Source: Chlamydia ibidis 10-1398/6 | GTDB lineage: Bacteria > Chlamydiota > Chlamydiia > Chlamydiales > Chlamydiaceae | NCBI RefSeq assembly: GCF_000454725.1 | Contig: NZ_APJW01000002.1 | Location: 270,576 to 334,575, forward strand | DNA length: 64,000 bases | Reading direction: 5' to 3' | Shown here: positions 37,969 to 46,288 of the stretch, piece after piece | Numbering within the stretch: position 1 is the stretch's first letter | Layout: each line of letters starts with the position of its first letter | Made by a program: the position numbers and the translations under genes | Notes under the pieces: model-generated | What the model saw: only the letters and a program-made list of their open reading frames with translations | Database searches by the model: none | What the model was told of the DNA's origin: nothing

Positions 37969-38445
37969 ATGACAACCTGGAACCTAGACGAAAATAATCT
38001 ATCTAAATTCCTAAATGAATCGGGTTTTTCCCCTTCCGTAGAAAGAGAAAGTGGTTTAGCCTATATCAACATTCAAGCAAATGACTGTGATTTACCTTTA
38101 TTTTTCGTAATACGCAATAAGGGTGATGTTTTACAAATGATTTGCTACCTACCCTACCAACTTCAAGATAATCAGAAAGGTTCTACGGCACGTTTACTAC
38201 ATCTACTAAACCGAGATATTGATATTCCAGGTTTTGGTATGGACGAGGAACAGGGTTTGATATTTTATAGGTTAGTAATCCCTTGTTTGAATAAGGAAAT
38301 AAACGGGAATTTGATTCGTGTCTATATTGATACCATTACTCTAGTTTGCGATAGTTTTGCCCATGCTATCGGTTTGATTTCTTCTGGAGCTATGAATTTG
38401 GACGAGTTGAAACAACAAGCACAGAAAGAGCATAAAGATCAGTAG
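37969..38445 (+). CDS. type III secretion chaperone, Mcsc-like (CT260-like)
   Basis: A 158-residue acidic protein with the class I chaperone pattern (YbjN/CesT-like): alpha-beta fold, DLPLFFVIRNKGDVLQMICYLPYQL, TARLLHLLNRDIDIPGFGMDEEQGLIFYRL and a final helix. In C. trachomatis the gene in front of dnaQ is, as I recall, CT260, described as Mcsc, a multiple-cargo secretion chaperone for Inc proteins. It lies between the FliO-like gene and dnaQ, all on the same strand with short gaps (46 and 18 bases). The assignment rests on fold-like pattern and position; no catalytic motif is expected. Confidence 0.7.
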   Translation: MTTWNLDENNLSKFLNESGFSPSVERESGLAYINIQANDCDLPLFFVIRNKGDVLQMICYLPYQLQDNQKGSTARLLHLLNRDIDIPGFGMDEEQGLIFYRLVIPCLNKEINGNLIRVYIDTITLVCDSFAHAIGLISSGAMNLDELKQQAQKEHKDQ

Positions 38446-38463
38446 GTAATGGAGCCTGTTTGA

Positions 38464-39162
38464 ATGTCCGTATTAATTTTTTATGACACAGAAACTACTG
38501 GAACACAAATTGAGAGAGACCGAGTCGTCGAAATTGCTGCCTATAATAGTATTACTCAAGAGTCTTTCGTTACTTATGTTAACCCAGAAATTCCCATTCC
38601 TGAAGACGCCTCAAAAATTCACGGAATTACAACAGAAATGGTAACATCAGCTCCGAAATTTTCTGAGATGTATGAAAAATTTATATCCTTCTGTGGTCCT
38701 GATAGCATATTAGTTGCTCATAATAACGATAATTTTGACTATCCCTTACTGCAAAAGGAATGCCGTCGTCATTCTCTACCCCCTTTGGATTTGCCCTCTA
38801 TTGATTCTTTAAAATGGGCCCAGAAATATCGTCCTGACTTGCCTAAACATAACCTACAATACCTACGACAAGTATATGGTTTTGAAGATAACCAAGCTCA
38901 TAGGGCTTTGGATGACGTTATCACCTTGCATAGAGTTTTTTCAGCGCTTACAGGAGATCTCCAACCTCAGCAAATTATTGAACTGATGTCTGCACGTTGT
39001 CACCCTAAGGTATTTAAAATGCCGTTTGGTAAGTATCGTGGTAAACCGATCACTGAAGTTCCTGCTTCCTATATCTCCTGGTTAGAGCAACAAGGAGCTT
39101 TAGATAAGCCTGAAAACAAAGATGTTAAAGCAGCTATTGACTCGTTAAAGCAACCTACATGA
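38464..39162 (+). CDS. dnaQ: DnaQ-like 3'-5' exonuclease with C-terminal DUF3820-like domain
   Basis: A 232-residue DEDDh exonuclease. Seen: motif I FYDTETTGTQIERDRVVEIA (Asp, Glu), motif II LVAHNNDNFDYPLL and motif III HRALDDVITLHRVF with the catalytic His and Asp near residue 144. The C-terminal 60 residues (KMPFGKYRGKPITEVPASYISWLEQ) match the small DUF3820-like module often fused to such exonucleases. It could be a proofreading subunit of the DNA polymerase or an RNase T-like trimming enzyme; motifs do not separate the two. It overlaps mqnD by 4 bases (ATGA). Confidence 0.87.
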   Translation: MSVLIFYDTETTGTQIERDRVVEIAAYNSITQESFVTYVNPEIPIPEDASKIHGITTEMVTSAPKFSEMYEKFISFCGPDSILVAHNNDNFDYPLLQKECRRHSLPPLDLPSIDSLKWAQKYRPDLPKHNLQYLRQVYGFEDNQAHRALDDVITLHRVFSALTGDLQPQQIIELMSARCHPKVFKMPFGKYRGKPITEVPASYISWLEQQGALDKPENKDVKAAIDSLKQPT

Positions 39163-39935
39163 CCGTATCTTTTGCATTTTCTCCCTGTCCTAATGATATC
39201 TTTTTATTCCGTGCATTCCTAGATGGTTTCAGCAATGAGACTAATGACAATTTAACAATTGCCGATATATCCATTCTCAACCAACTAGCACTAAATCATA
39301 GCCATTCTATAGTGAAAATATCTGCAGCTCTTTTTCCTCGTGTTTCCAATAACTATGGCCTTATGTCTGTCGGCAATATCTTAGGTCATGGTATAGGTCC
39401 TTTGGTTTTGTCCTGGAAAGGCAACAGTATCCTGACATCAATAGCAACTCCTGGGGATACGACTACAGCCCATGCGTTATGCAGATTATTCTATCCTGAA
39501 GCTCATTTAGTTCCCATGCCATATCATAAGGTAATTTCGGCAGTTTTAAATAAGCTAGTAGATGGTTGTGTGGTTATCCACGAAGAACGTTTTTCTTATG
39601 ATTCTAGACTATGTATACACAATGATCTTGGTAAATTATGGGAACGGAAAACAGGGCTACCTGTTCCCTTGGGATGTTTAGTGTATTCAAAATCCCTATC
39701 AGCACATCTCGTCAGTAATTTAGAACTAGATATTAAACAATCATTAGATCGCTCTTTAAAGGACATTGACATTTCTATAAAAGTAGCTGCCAAATATGCT
39801 AGGAACAAACACTCTGATACTATTCAGAAATTTATTGACACTTATGTCAATGAGGAAACGTTATGTCTTTCTGAATTAGGAAAAAAATCTTTCAATACTC
39901 TGTGGAACTACATTGATGCCTCCTTCTCTATGTAA
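39159..39935 (+). CDS. mqnD: 1,4-dihydroxy-6-naphthoate synthase (menaquinone, futalosine pathway)
   Basis: A 258-residue periplasmic-binding-like fold enzyme that converts cyclic de-hypoxanthine futalosine to 1,4-dihydroxy-6-naphthoate. Seen: the N-terminal signature AFSPCPNDIFLFRAF, LGHGIGPLVLSW near residue 85, PGDTTTAHALCRLF near 100, and VIHEERFSYD near 140, all typical of MqnD. It is followed, with overlap of about 20 bases, by a nucleosidase gene of the same pathway. The C. trachomatis counterparts are, as I recall, CT262 and CT263. Menaquinone would serve the Na+-pumping and cytochrome bd enzymes also encoded in this window. Confidence 0.88.
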   Translation: MTVSFAFSPCPNDIFLFRAFLDGFSNETNDNLTIADISILNQLALNHSHSIVKISAALFPRVSNNYGLMSVGNILGHGIGPLVLSWKGNSILTSIATPGDTTTAHALCRLFYPEAHLVPMPYHKVISAVLNKLVDGCVVIHEERFSYDSRLCIHNDLGKLWERKTGLPVPLGCLVYSKSLSAHLVSNLELDIKQSLDRSLKDIDISIKVAAKYARNKHSDTIQKFIDTYVNEETLCLSELGKKSFNTLWNYIDASFSM

Positions 39936-40560
39936 ATTATTAATTATCATTGCAGACCCCATAGAAGCTAGATCTTTAATTCCTGCATTGGGCTTTCGAC
40001 AAATAAGCCAGTTCTTGTACTCATGTTACGATCCTGTTTTACAAGTGACTATAGATCTGTTAATTTTATATGAATGGGGCGGACGGAGTCTCATCGAAAA
40101 GTTAGGTCATTTACAAGATCCCTATGATTATGACTTATGGATAAACCTTGGATTTGCTGGAGCATGTTCTGACAAAATTCCTTTGAATTGCTGTTACAGT
40201 ATTTTTTCTGTTACTAGATTATCAAACGAGCCTGGTCATCTCACTTGTGATCCACCGCTTCCGATTCCATCTGTACCGTCTTTGCCTCAAGCAAAGCTAT
40301 CCTCTTCGGAAACACCCTACAGATATGGATTACATGACTCTTTAGAACTCGTAGATATGGAGGGCTATATAGTTGCGACAGTATGTCGACACCATAATCA
40401 ACGATGCGTAATGATTAAGGTAACTTCAGATTATACCACTCCTAATGGAGTCAGCTATCTCAAAGAAAATATGGAAAAACTTGCGCATACTCTAACGGAA
40501 GCTTTCGTAGCATCCCTGCCTGAGATTATTTGCCTAGCTATCAACGACGTATCTGTATAG
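39916..40560 (+). CDS. mqnB: futalosine hydrolase-like nucleosidase
   Basis: A 214-residue protein of the phosphorylase/nucleosidase fold, related to MTA/SAH nucleosidase. Seen: an N-terminal strand KLLIIIADPIEARSLIPAL, WINLGFAGACSD near 75-86, DMEGYIVATVCRHH near 145 (substrate-binding Met-Glu), and VTSDYTTPNG near 170 with the catalytic-type Asp. The structure of the C. trachomatis homologue CT263 has been published as support for the futalosine pathway. The gene follows mqnD. I choose ATG 39916; the preceding TTG (39913) is a weaker start. Its end is 10 bases before the stop of the convergent ABC exporter. Confidence 0.85.
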   Translation: MPPSLCKLLIIIADPIEARSLIPALGFRQISQFLYSCYDPVLQVTIDLLILYEWGGRSLIEKLGHLQDPYDYDLWINLGFAGACSDKIPLNCCYSIFSVTRLSNEPGHLTCDPPLPIPSVPSLPQAKLSSSETPYRYGLHDSLELVDMEGYIVATVCRHHNQRCVMIKVTSDYTTPNGVSYLKENMEKLAHTLTEAFVASLPEIICLAINDVSV

Positions 40561-40570
40561 ATAGTCCTTT

Positions 40571-42535
40571 TTACCCCAGGGTTGCGCCAATAGGATCTGA
40601 CGCACACGAAGAAAAGTCATCTCCTTGGGATGTTGATAGTTCCCACATTCTTAAAAAATTAGGACAATTTGCGAGAAGCTCTTCTTTCGTTCCAACTGCA
40701 ATTATTTCACCATGTTCCAAATAAAGGACTCGGTCAACATGCTCTAAAGTAGATAACTTATGTGCGACAATTATTTGAGTACACGTCCCCTTGAGATTAC
40801 CTATGATCTCCTTAATATAGTTTTCACTAATAGCATCTAAAGAAGAAGTAGCCTCGTCTAGAATTAATATAGAAGCCTTTCTGAGTAATGCCCGAGCAAT
40901 CGTAAGACGTTGTTGTTGTCCACCGGAAAGATTTCTACCACACTCTTGCACAAGTGTATGCACTCCCTGAGGCATTTTTTGAACAAAATCATAAGCGTAT
41001 GCTTGTCTCAAAGCATGGAAAACTTCAGTTTCAGATACATTTTGTCCACAAGTTAAGTTATTCCATATTGTATCATAGAATAAAAATGGGTTTTGTAATA
41101 CACATCCAATATGGTCTCTCAAAGAAGCAATACTATATTCTGAAATAGAGACTCCGTCTAAAAAAATATCTCCGTCAGTGATATTGTATAATCTCGGCAG
41201 CAATTTAGTAATTGTTGTCTTACCAGATCCTGTTGGTCCCACAATTCCTATAGCTTCCCCTTTCTTCAAAGTGAAATTAAGATTTCGTAAGACATATTCT
41301 TGATCATCATGATAGCAAAAAGACACGTTACGAAACTCTAAACTTGTTCTTAACCCTTTGAACTCTTTTTCATTTTTCTGAGTTTTATGCAAAAAAGGAT
41401 GAGATAATACCTCATAAAGGCGTTCCGCTGCTGCACACCCTTTCATAATCGTAGTATTTTCATCACCAAACTTCTTAACTGGATCATAAATCAAATAAAG
41501 AAGACCACAAAAAACAATGAGTTCTTCTGGAGGAATATGAAACTTATACAAGCCGATAATAACAACAAATGCAAAAAACAGAGATGCTATCGTATGCAAT
41601 AAAGGTCGTGGCAACAAGCCGTATGCAGCACTTTTTTCTTCTAGAGAAGCTATTTGATTATTTTGATGACAATACTTCTCGAATGCGAAAGATTCGGTAC
41701 GAAAAACCTTCACAGTAAGTATTCCAGCAAGAAAATCTAAAAGGACTGAAGAGAATTTATCTTGATTTGTCTGGATTCTCTTTGCTAACGCCTTAATCTT
41801 TCTAGCTATAATGATAATCGGAAGAATAAGAATCGGAAAAGCAATACTTACCAACACACAAAACTTCCAAGATATAGATAAGCAGACAGTTAATGCTAAT
41901 ATTAAAGTGATAGGTGCCTGCACATAATTCACCATCAATGAATTTACTGCCTGTGCTATGCTTGCAGAATCATTGATAACACGACTACTCAGATTGCCCA
42001 TATCATAGGTATGAAAAAAACTCATGGGAAGCTGTTGCAAAGCTTGGAAATAATCCTTACGTAGGTCACAGCTTACACGAATCGCAACAACTTGGGCTAA
42101 AAATCTTTGAAAAAATAGAGTAACTGCCTTGAGCACTGCAACTAGCAAGAGAAATAGGGATAGATAACGAAACTGCGAAAAATCAATATATCGCGCAAGA
42201 TAATTAGATAATTTACCAGTTATAGATTTTGATCCTCTCGCATACTTAGCAATATATGCGTTTGCATCAGCTACTTTTAGTGAATTCGCACCCCGCGTAA
42301 CTTCTGACCAACGGTTGATAACCTCTTCACGACTAATTTCGCTAACCTGTACCAAGCGGTCATTTTGACGGCGGCCAAACAAAACAAATACATCAGGCCC
42401 TGTTTTAGCAATCATCCCAAGAGAAAAGATCTCTGCTTGAGAGGAAATGGTTAAACCTAAAATTGCGAATAACGAAAAACCTAGAAGAGCAAGATGCCTC
42501 TTATGCCTCAGAACCGCTTTCAAAAGAAGTTTCAT
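40571..42535 (-). CDS. msbA: MsbA-type lipid-exporting ABC transporter with an N-terminal insertion
   Basis: A 654-residue half-transporter that would flip lipid A across the inner membrane. Seen: transmembrane domain (about residues 12-370) and the ATPase: Walker [19 protein letters not shown] near 460, Q-loop, signature [17 protein letters not shown] near 562, Walker [13 protein letters not shown] near 585, and the H-loop in [11 protein letters not shown]. Between membrane helix 1 ([19 protein letters not shown]) and helix 2 (about residues 130-150) there is an extra 90-residue segment ([21 protein letters not shown]) not in E. coli MsbA. It starts inside accA, with 35 bases of overlap, so it is likely co-translated. 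Could export another lipid. Confidence 0.87.
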   Translation of the reverse strand: MKLLLKAVLRHKRHLALLGFSLFAILGLTISSQAEIFSLGMIAKTGPDVFVLFGRRQNDRLVQVSEISREEVINRWSEVTRGANSLKVADANAYIAKYARGSKSITGKLSNYLARYIDFSQFRYLSLFLLLVAVLKAVTLFFQRFLAQVVAIRVSCDLRKDYFQALQQLPMSFFHTYDMGNLSSRVINDSASIAQAVNSLMVNYVQAPITLILALTVCLSISWKFCVLVSIAFPILILPIIIIARKIKALAKRIQTNQDKFSSVLLDFLAGILTVKVFRTESFAFEKYCHQNNQIASLEEKSAAYGLLPRPLLHTIASLFFAFVVIIGLYKFHIPPEELIVFCGLLYLIYDPVKKFGDENTTIMKGCAAAERLYEVLSHPFLHKTQKNEKEFKGLRTSLEFRNVSFCYHDDQEYVLRNLNFTLKKGEAIGIVGPTGSGKTTITKLLPRLYNITDGDIFLDGVSISEYSIASLRDHIGCVLQNPFLFYDTIWNNLTCGQNVSETEVFHALRQAYAYDFVQKMPQGVHTLVQECGRNLSGGQQQRLTIARALLRKASILILDEATSSLDAISENYIKEIIGNLKGTCTQIIVAHKLSTLEHVDRVLYLEHGEIIAVGTKEELLANCPNFLRMWELSTSQGDDFSSCASDPIGATLG

Positions 42536-43475
42536 AAAGACCTATATCTCGAAATTTCTGGTAACGTTTTTCTAGTAATTCTTCTATAGATAGGCCTTTT
42601 AACCTCTGGCTCTCCTGGATCAGAAACTGTTGCACACTACGGTAAACCGCCATGGGATCATGGTGGGCACCACCTATAGGTTCCTTAATCACCGCATCTA
42701 CAATAGCAAATTTCTTAAGATCCTCGCCATGCATTTTCAACATAGCTGCTGCGTCACTGTTTTTCTTGGGATCTTTCCATAGGATAGAAGCGCACCCCTC
42801 AGGAGAAATGACAGAGTAGTATGAGTGTTCTAACATGGCAATAACATCACCAATGGCCATGCCTAAGGCACCGCCAGAACATCCTTCACCGATAACTACA
42901 ACAATGATAGGAGTTGCCAATCTTGCCAGCTCGAATAAATTATTAGCAATTGCCCACCCCTGCCCTCGTTCTTCTGCAGTAAGGCCTGGATAAGCTCCTG
43001 GGGTATCGACGAGAAAAATAACAGGAAGACCAAATTTTTCTGCCATCTTGGCCAACCTCAGAGCCTTTCGAAATCCCTCGGGGCACAACATACCAAAATT
43101 CCTGTGAACACGTGATGAGGTGTCACAACCTTTTTCCTGACCGATTAACATAAATCTCTGGCCGGCAATCTTAGTTAGTCCACCTACCACGGCAGGATCA
43201 TCGCGGAAAGTCCTATCACCACATAATTCAACGAACTCTTCACACATCCCTTCAATATAATTTATGGTCCTAGGACGTGATGGATGACGACATATTTGAA
43301 CTCTTTCCCAAGGGGTTAAATCAGAATAAATCTTCTCTTTTAACTTATCTAATCGTCTCTCCAATTTTTCGATCTCTGAGGAAGATAGTAATGAGTTTTT
43401 CTTATTTTTTTCTTTGAATTCGGCGATGGTTTTTTCGTACTCAACCACTTGTTTTTCGTGGGGAAGAAGCTCCAT
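42501..43475 (-). CDS. accA: acetyl-CoA carboxylase carboxyltransferase subunit alpha
   Basis: Carboxyltransferase alpha subunit that makes malonyl-CoA for fatty acid synthesis; works with AccD. The 324 residues include the helical N terminus ([45 protein letters not shown]), GPRT-like [11 protein letters not shown], and the crotonase-fold signatures [41 protein letters not shown] and [15 protein letters not shown]. The gene ends inside the msbA start. Together with fabI it shows that fatty acids are made de novo. Confidence 0.95.
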   Translation of the reverse strand: MELLPHEKQVVEYEKTIAEFKEKNKKNSLLSSSEIEKLERRLDKLKEKIYSDLTPWERVQICRHPSRPRTINYIEGMCEEFVELCGDRTFRDDPAVVGGLTKIAGQRFMLIGQEKGCDTSSRVHRNFGMLCPEGFRKALRLAKMAEKFGLPVIFLVDTPGAYPGLTAEERGQGWAIANNLFELARLATPIIVVVIGEGCSGGALGMAIGDVIAMLEHSYYSVISPEGCASILWKDPKKNSDAAAMLKMHGEDLKKFAIVDAVIKEPIGGAHHDPMAVYRSVQQFLIQESQRLKGLSIEELLEKRYQKFRDIGLYETSFESGSEA

Positions 43476-43582
43476 AACAACGTATCTCCTCTTACAAAAA
43501 CAGCTATTTTAATACAAATAATTCTTAAAAACAATTATAAGATCGATTTAAAAACAATTTTCAAAAAAAGTATTGATCCAAT

Positions 43583-44749
43583 TTAGTTGTTTTTTTCAAA
43601 AAGAACACGAATTTCCCCATTGGTGTAAGGAAAACTTATTAAAAAGTTACTACCCCAAAACCTAGTTCCCCCTTCCAAGGAGAATATTTCCATTTTAGAG
43701 CTAGAGGCAATGATCCTCAAAGACATGCGTTCCCCTTGCAATAAGATGTCATTTATAGGTCCTTTATAAGAATCTAAAGATCTAGAGCGTAATCTAGGAC
43801 CATTAACTACTTGGCAACCTTGTCCCTTAGCAAAGATAGAAAAAGTCATACCCTGAGGATCTTCTAGTAGTGAAATAACCTCACATCGGCTTTCCTCGAC
43901 ATGAACAGAATGAACTACATGAGCGCCAAGATAAGCATCTTGTAGATAGGAAAATCCTGTTAGTCTCGGACATGGTAAGACTGTTGATGACGTAAAAATT
44001 ACTGTTCCATTGGAATCTAAAGAAAATTCTTTAGGAGAACCGCAGATTCCAAACCCAGAGCAATCACTTATGTCTCCATAACATGGTCCATAATTCACTA
44101 TACCGACATCATCAAGATAATAGGCACCTACTCCACTTTTACATCCCGAACCAGAAACATATGCGGAAAACGACCGATTTCTTTGCACCCATAATCCCAA
44201 GACGTTATCACTAAACTGATATTCACTATCGACTTGACAATCCAGCTGATAAAGCAGAGTTGTGCACAAGCCTGTCTTTTCCTTAGAAGCTCGACCACAC
44301 TCTTGAGTCCACAAAGAAGGAAATACAATAGATTCATGGTTGAATAAAACTTGTTGAAAACGCGCTATATCCACAGCGAAGGAAGCACTGTCCTCATAAA
44401 ACTCTGCAATTTTCAATAACAATAAAGCAAGCTCAGCTTGTTCGGCTGGATACGGCAGCCCTTGCCAGGGAAATCCTCCTCGATTGAATAAACGGACACC
44501 TCCAGAAGGAAGAATGTCTAAATCTAAAAAAGACAATCCAAGATCTTGCCCTTCTTCTAAAGCCATAAGTAGATATATTGCGCGAGCTATATCATGTACT
44601 TTTAAAAGAGGATGATAACGAAAATATTTGAGAATAGAACTACGAGATCCCTTATCCCTACAAGCATCAATAAATCGCTTAACTTGTGAATCAAAATTCA
44701 GACTAGGGAACACATCAATACTCTCCTGCAACCTAAGTTGTGACCCCAT
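43583..44749 (-). CDS. conserved chlamydial protein of unknown function (CT266-like)
   Basis: A 388-residue soluble protein without signal peptide. The N-terminal half is helical and the C-terminal half is rich in beta-type residues, Gly and Cys (SGSGCKSGVGAYYLDDVGIVN, GDISDCSGFGICGSP). I recognise no motif. The recalled position next to accA and before the IHF gene corresponds to CT266 in C. trachomatis. Start uncertain: ATG 44749 is used; GTG 44758 would add three residues. A cluster of Ser/Cys/Gly near 160-200 may form a metal or disulfide site; this is only an impression. Confidence 0.65.
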   Translation of the reverse strand: MGSQLRLQESIDVFPSLNFDSQVKRFIDACRDKGSRSSILKYFRYHPLLKVHDIARAIYLLMALEEGQDLGLSFLDLDILPSGGVRLFNRGGFPWQGLPYPAEQAELALLLLKIAEFYEDSASFAVDIARFQQVLFNHESIVFPSLWTQECGRASKEKTGLCTTLLYQLDCQVDSEYQFSDNVLGLWVQRNRSFSAYVSGSGCKSGVGAYYLDDVGIVNYGPCYGDISDCSGFGICGSPKEFSLDSNGTVIFTSSTVLPCPRLTGFSYLQDAYLGAHVVHSVHVEESRCEVISLLEDPQGMTFSIFAKGQGCQVVNGPRLRSRSLDSYKGPINDILLQGERMSLRIIASSSKMEIFSLEGGTRFWGSNFLISFPYTNGEIRVLFEKNN

Positions 44750-44877
44750 TACATCCACAATTTCATCAGAATAAGGACCGCAGTCCCACGATAATAATAA
44801 AAAACTTTAGAGTCAAGTTTCTACGAACACTACAAAAAACCTGACTCCAAAGACTAGAAAAAGAGAGAAGAACGAAA

Positions 44878-45180
44878 TCAGGATTTCTTTGCAGGAGTTT
44901 CGATTAAACGTTTCATTCTTTTCCCAGGGGTAAATTTCACAGCTTTTCTTGCTGGAATGTGGATAGGAACTGTTGCATTCTTTGGATTACGTCCAACCTT
45001 AGGTTTTCTTTCGACAACCTGTAAAACGCCGAAATCTCTAAACTCTAACCTGTCACCATTAGCTAAAGCATCAGTCATTTTATCCAAAAAATTTTGGATT
45101 ACAGTACGCACATGACTCGGATGAATCTTGTGATCCTGTGAAATTGTATTGATCAGTTTCTTCTTGGTCATGGTAGCCAT
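44878..45180 (-). CDS. ihf: HU/IHF-family DNA-binding protein
   Basis: A 100-residue nucleoid protein that bends DNA as a dimer. Seen: KKKLINTISQDHKIHPSHVRT helix pair, FRDFGVLQVVERKPKVGRNPK with the beta-arm (RNP) and PARKAVKFTPGKRMKRLI. The long Lys/Arg tail is a normal variant. The start ATG 45180 has AAGGG six bases upstream. C. trachomatis has this gene as CT267 (himD). IHF- and HU-like members cannot be told apart by eye here. Confidence 0.93.
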   Translation of the reverse strand: MATMTKKKLINTISQDHKIHPSHVRTVIQNFLDKMTDALANGDRLEFRDFGVLQVVERKPKVGRNPKNATVPIHIPARKAVKFTPGKRMKRLIETPAKKS

Positions 45181-45470
45181 ATTAGCCCTTGCCTCCTATT
45201 AAAATGCCCTAAAGTAGCTTATTGAGTAGCCCTAAATAATAAACTTTTGAAGTATAAGCGTATCATATCTATTCATCCTTTGGATTCAAGACATTTTTTA
45301 AAATACACTTCGATTTCAAATCATGTTCGGTAGAAAAACGTATATTTACTCCTATACGTAATCTTCGTATTCTCAAGTCAAGACACAAAAGCCTTCAAAC
45401 TCACTTATAATTTTAACGACAGCAAACGCGTGACTTCTTTAACACAACTTGATAAAGTACTACTTTCAGT
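45181..45470. other. intergenic region between the IHF/HU gene and the tRNA-Arg
   Basis: The 290-base gap holds no ORF. The minus-strand side carries the leader of the IHF/HU gene with its AGGAGG/AAGGG purine cluster at 45184-45200. The plus-strand end carries a possible tRNA promoter given separately. The rest is AT-rich without clear structure. Confidence 0.3.
45430..45458 (+). promoter_or_regulatory. possible promoter of tRNA-Arg
   Basis: GTGACT (45430-45435), 17 bases, TAAAGT (45453-45458), 12 bases before the tRNA 5' end. Four of six matches at each box; the spacing is ideal, but the sequence match is only fair. Confidence 0.35.
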
Positions 45471-45544
45471 GTCCTCGTAGCTCAGCAGGATAGAGCGGTT
45501 GCCTCCTAAGCAGCAGGTCATGCGTTCGAGTCGCATCGAGGACG
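45471..45544 (+). tRNA. trnR: tRNA-Arg (anticodon CCT)
   Basis: Reads the AGG codon. Acceptor stem GTCCTCG (45471-45477) with CGAGGAC (45537-45543), D arm GCTC-GAGC, anticodon stem GTTGC/GCAGC with loop CTCCTAA (anticodon CCT), and T arm ATGCG-TTCGAGT-CGCAT. Discriminator G at 45544; CCA is not encoded. It stands alone, between the IHF gene and amiA on the other strand. Confidence 0.95.
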
Positions 45545-45571
45545 ACTCTGTTTCTTCCTTATCACGAAAAT

Positions 45572-46288
45572 TCAACTTGTTTGTGGAGATAATTTCCGGG
45601 TCTTAACAGACGGAACATTTTTCTGAAAGTTCGGACCCACAATAAACGTATGGATGCCTTCGGCAATACCTTTGGCTACATGCATGCGGTAGCGCGCGTC
45701 TAACAGAGCAGCGCGCTCTCGAGAATTAGAAAGAAATCCTGTTTCCACCAAAACTGCTGGCATATCTGTTTCGCGAATTACAGCAAAGTTTCCTGCTTTC
45801 ACTCCACGTATTTTTAATGCCCCATTCTTCTGCATAGAATTGAGGATATCCTTACCTAAAGCCTCTGACCTACGGCTCCTGGAAGCCGTATTATTGTTAC
45901 CGTTATAAAAATATACCTCGGTACCGAAAGCTGACACATTCGAAGAATAATTACAATGAATGCTGACAAAAATATCAGCCTTATTCTGATTTGCTAAAGC
46001 TGCCCTCTTACCCAAATCTACATACACATCCGTAGACCGTGTAAGCACTGGCTTATACCCCATTCTCCTCAAATAACTCTGAACAGAGTTAGCGAGAGTC
46101 AAAGTGAGAGATTTTTCTTCATATCCCAGCTCTTTACTAGCCGTTCCTTTGTCTTTTCCTCCATGTCCTGGATCAATATAGATCACTTCATTACGACGAA
46201 CACGGTGAGGTGAAGGAGAACCATCGACAGATGCCTCCACGACAAATCCCAAGAAAAAAAACAGAAGCAAAAAGGAAGAATTAGACAT
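45572..46288 (-). CDS. amiA: N-acetylmuramoyl-L-alanine amidase
   Basis: A zinc Amidase_3 enzyme that cleaves the bond between muramic acid and the stem peptide. Seen: an N-terminal hydrophobic signal (SSFLLLFFFLGFVVEASVD), zinc ligand His in YIDPGHGGKDKGT, Glu in LGYEEKSLTLTLANSVQ, second His in IFVSIHCNYSS, and the catalytic Glu in AVLVETGFLSN. I use ATG 46288, which overlaps the murE stop by 8 bases and has AGAGG upstream; longer starts (46324, 46366) are possible and would give a more typical positive N-region. Work on the C. pneumoniae AmiA reported amidase plus a penicillin-sensitive second activity. The gene belongs to the peptidoglycan cluster. Confidence 0.92.
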   Translation of the reverse strand: MSNSSFLLLFFFLGFVVEASVDGSPSPHRVRRNEVIYIDPGHGGKDKGTASKELGYEEKSLTLTLANSVQSYLRRMGYKPVLTRSTDVYVDLGKRAALANQNKADIFVSIHCNYSSNVSAFGTEVYFYNGNNNTASRSRRSEALGKDILNSMQKNGALKIRGVKAGNFAVIRETDMPAVLVETGFLSNSRERAALLDARYRMHVAKGIAEGIHTFIVGPNFQKNVPSVKTRKLSPQTS

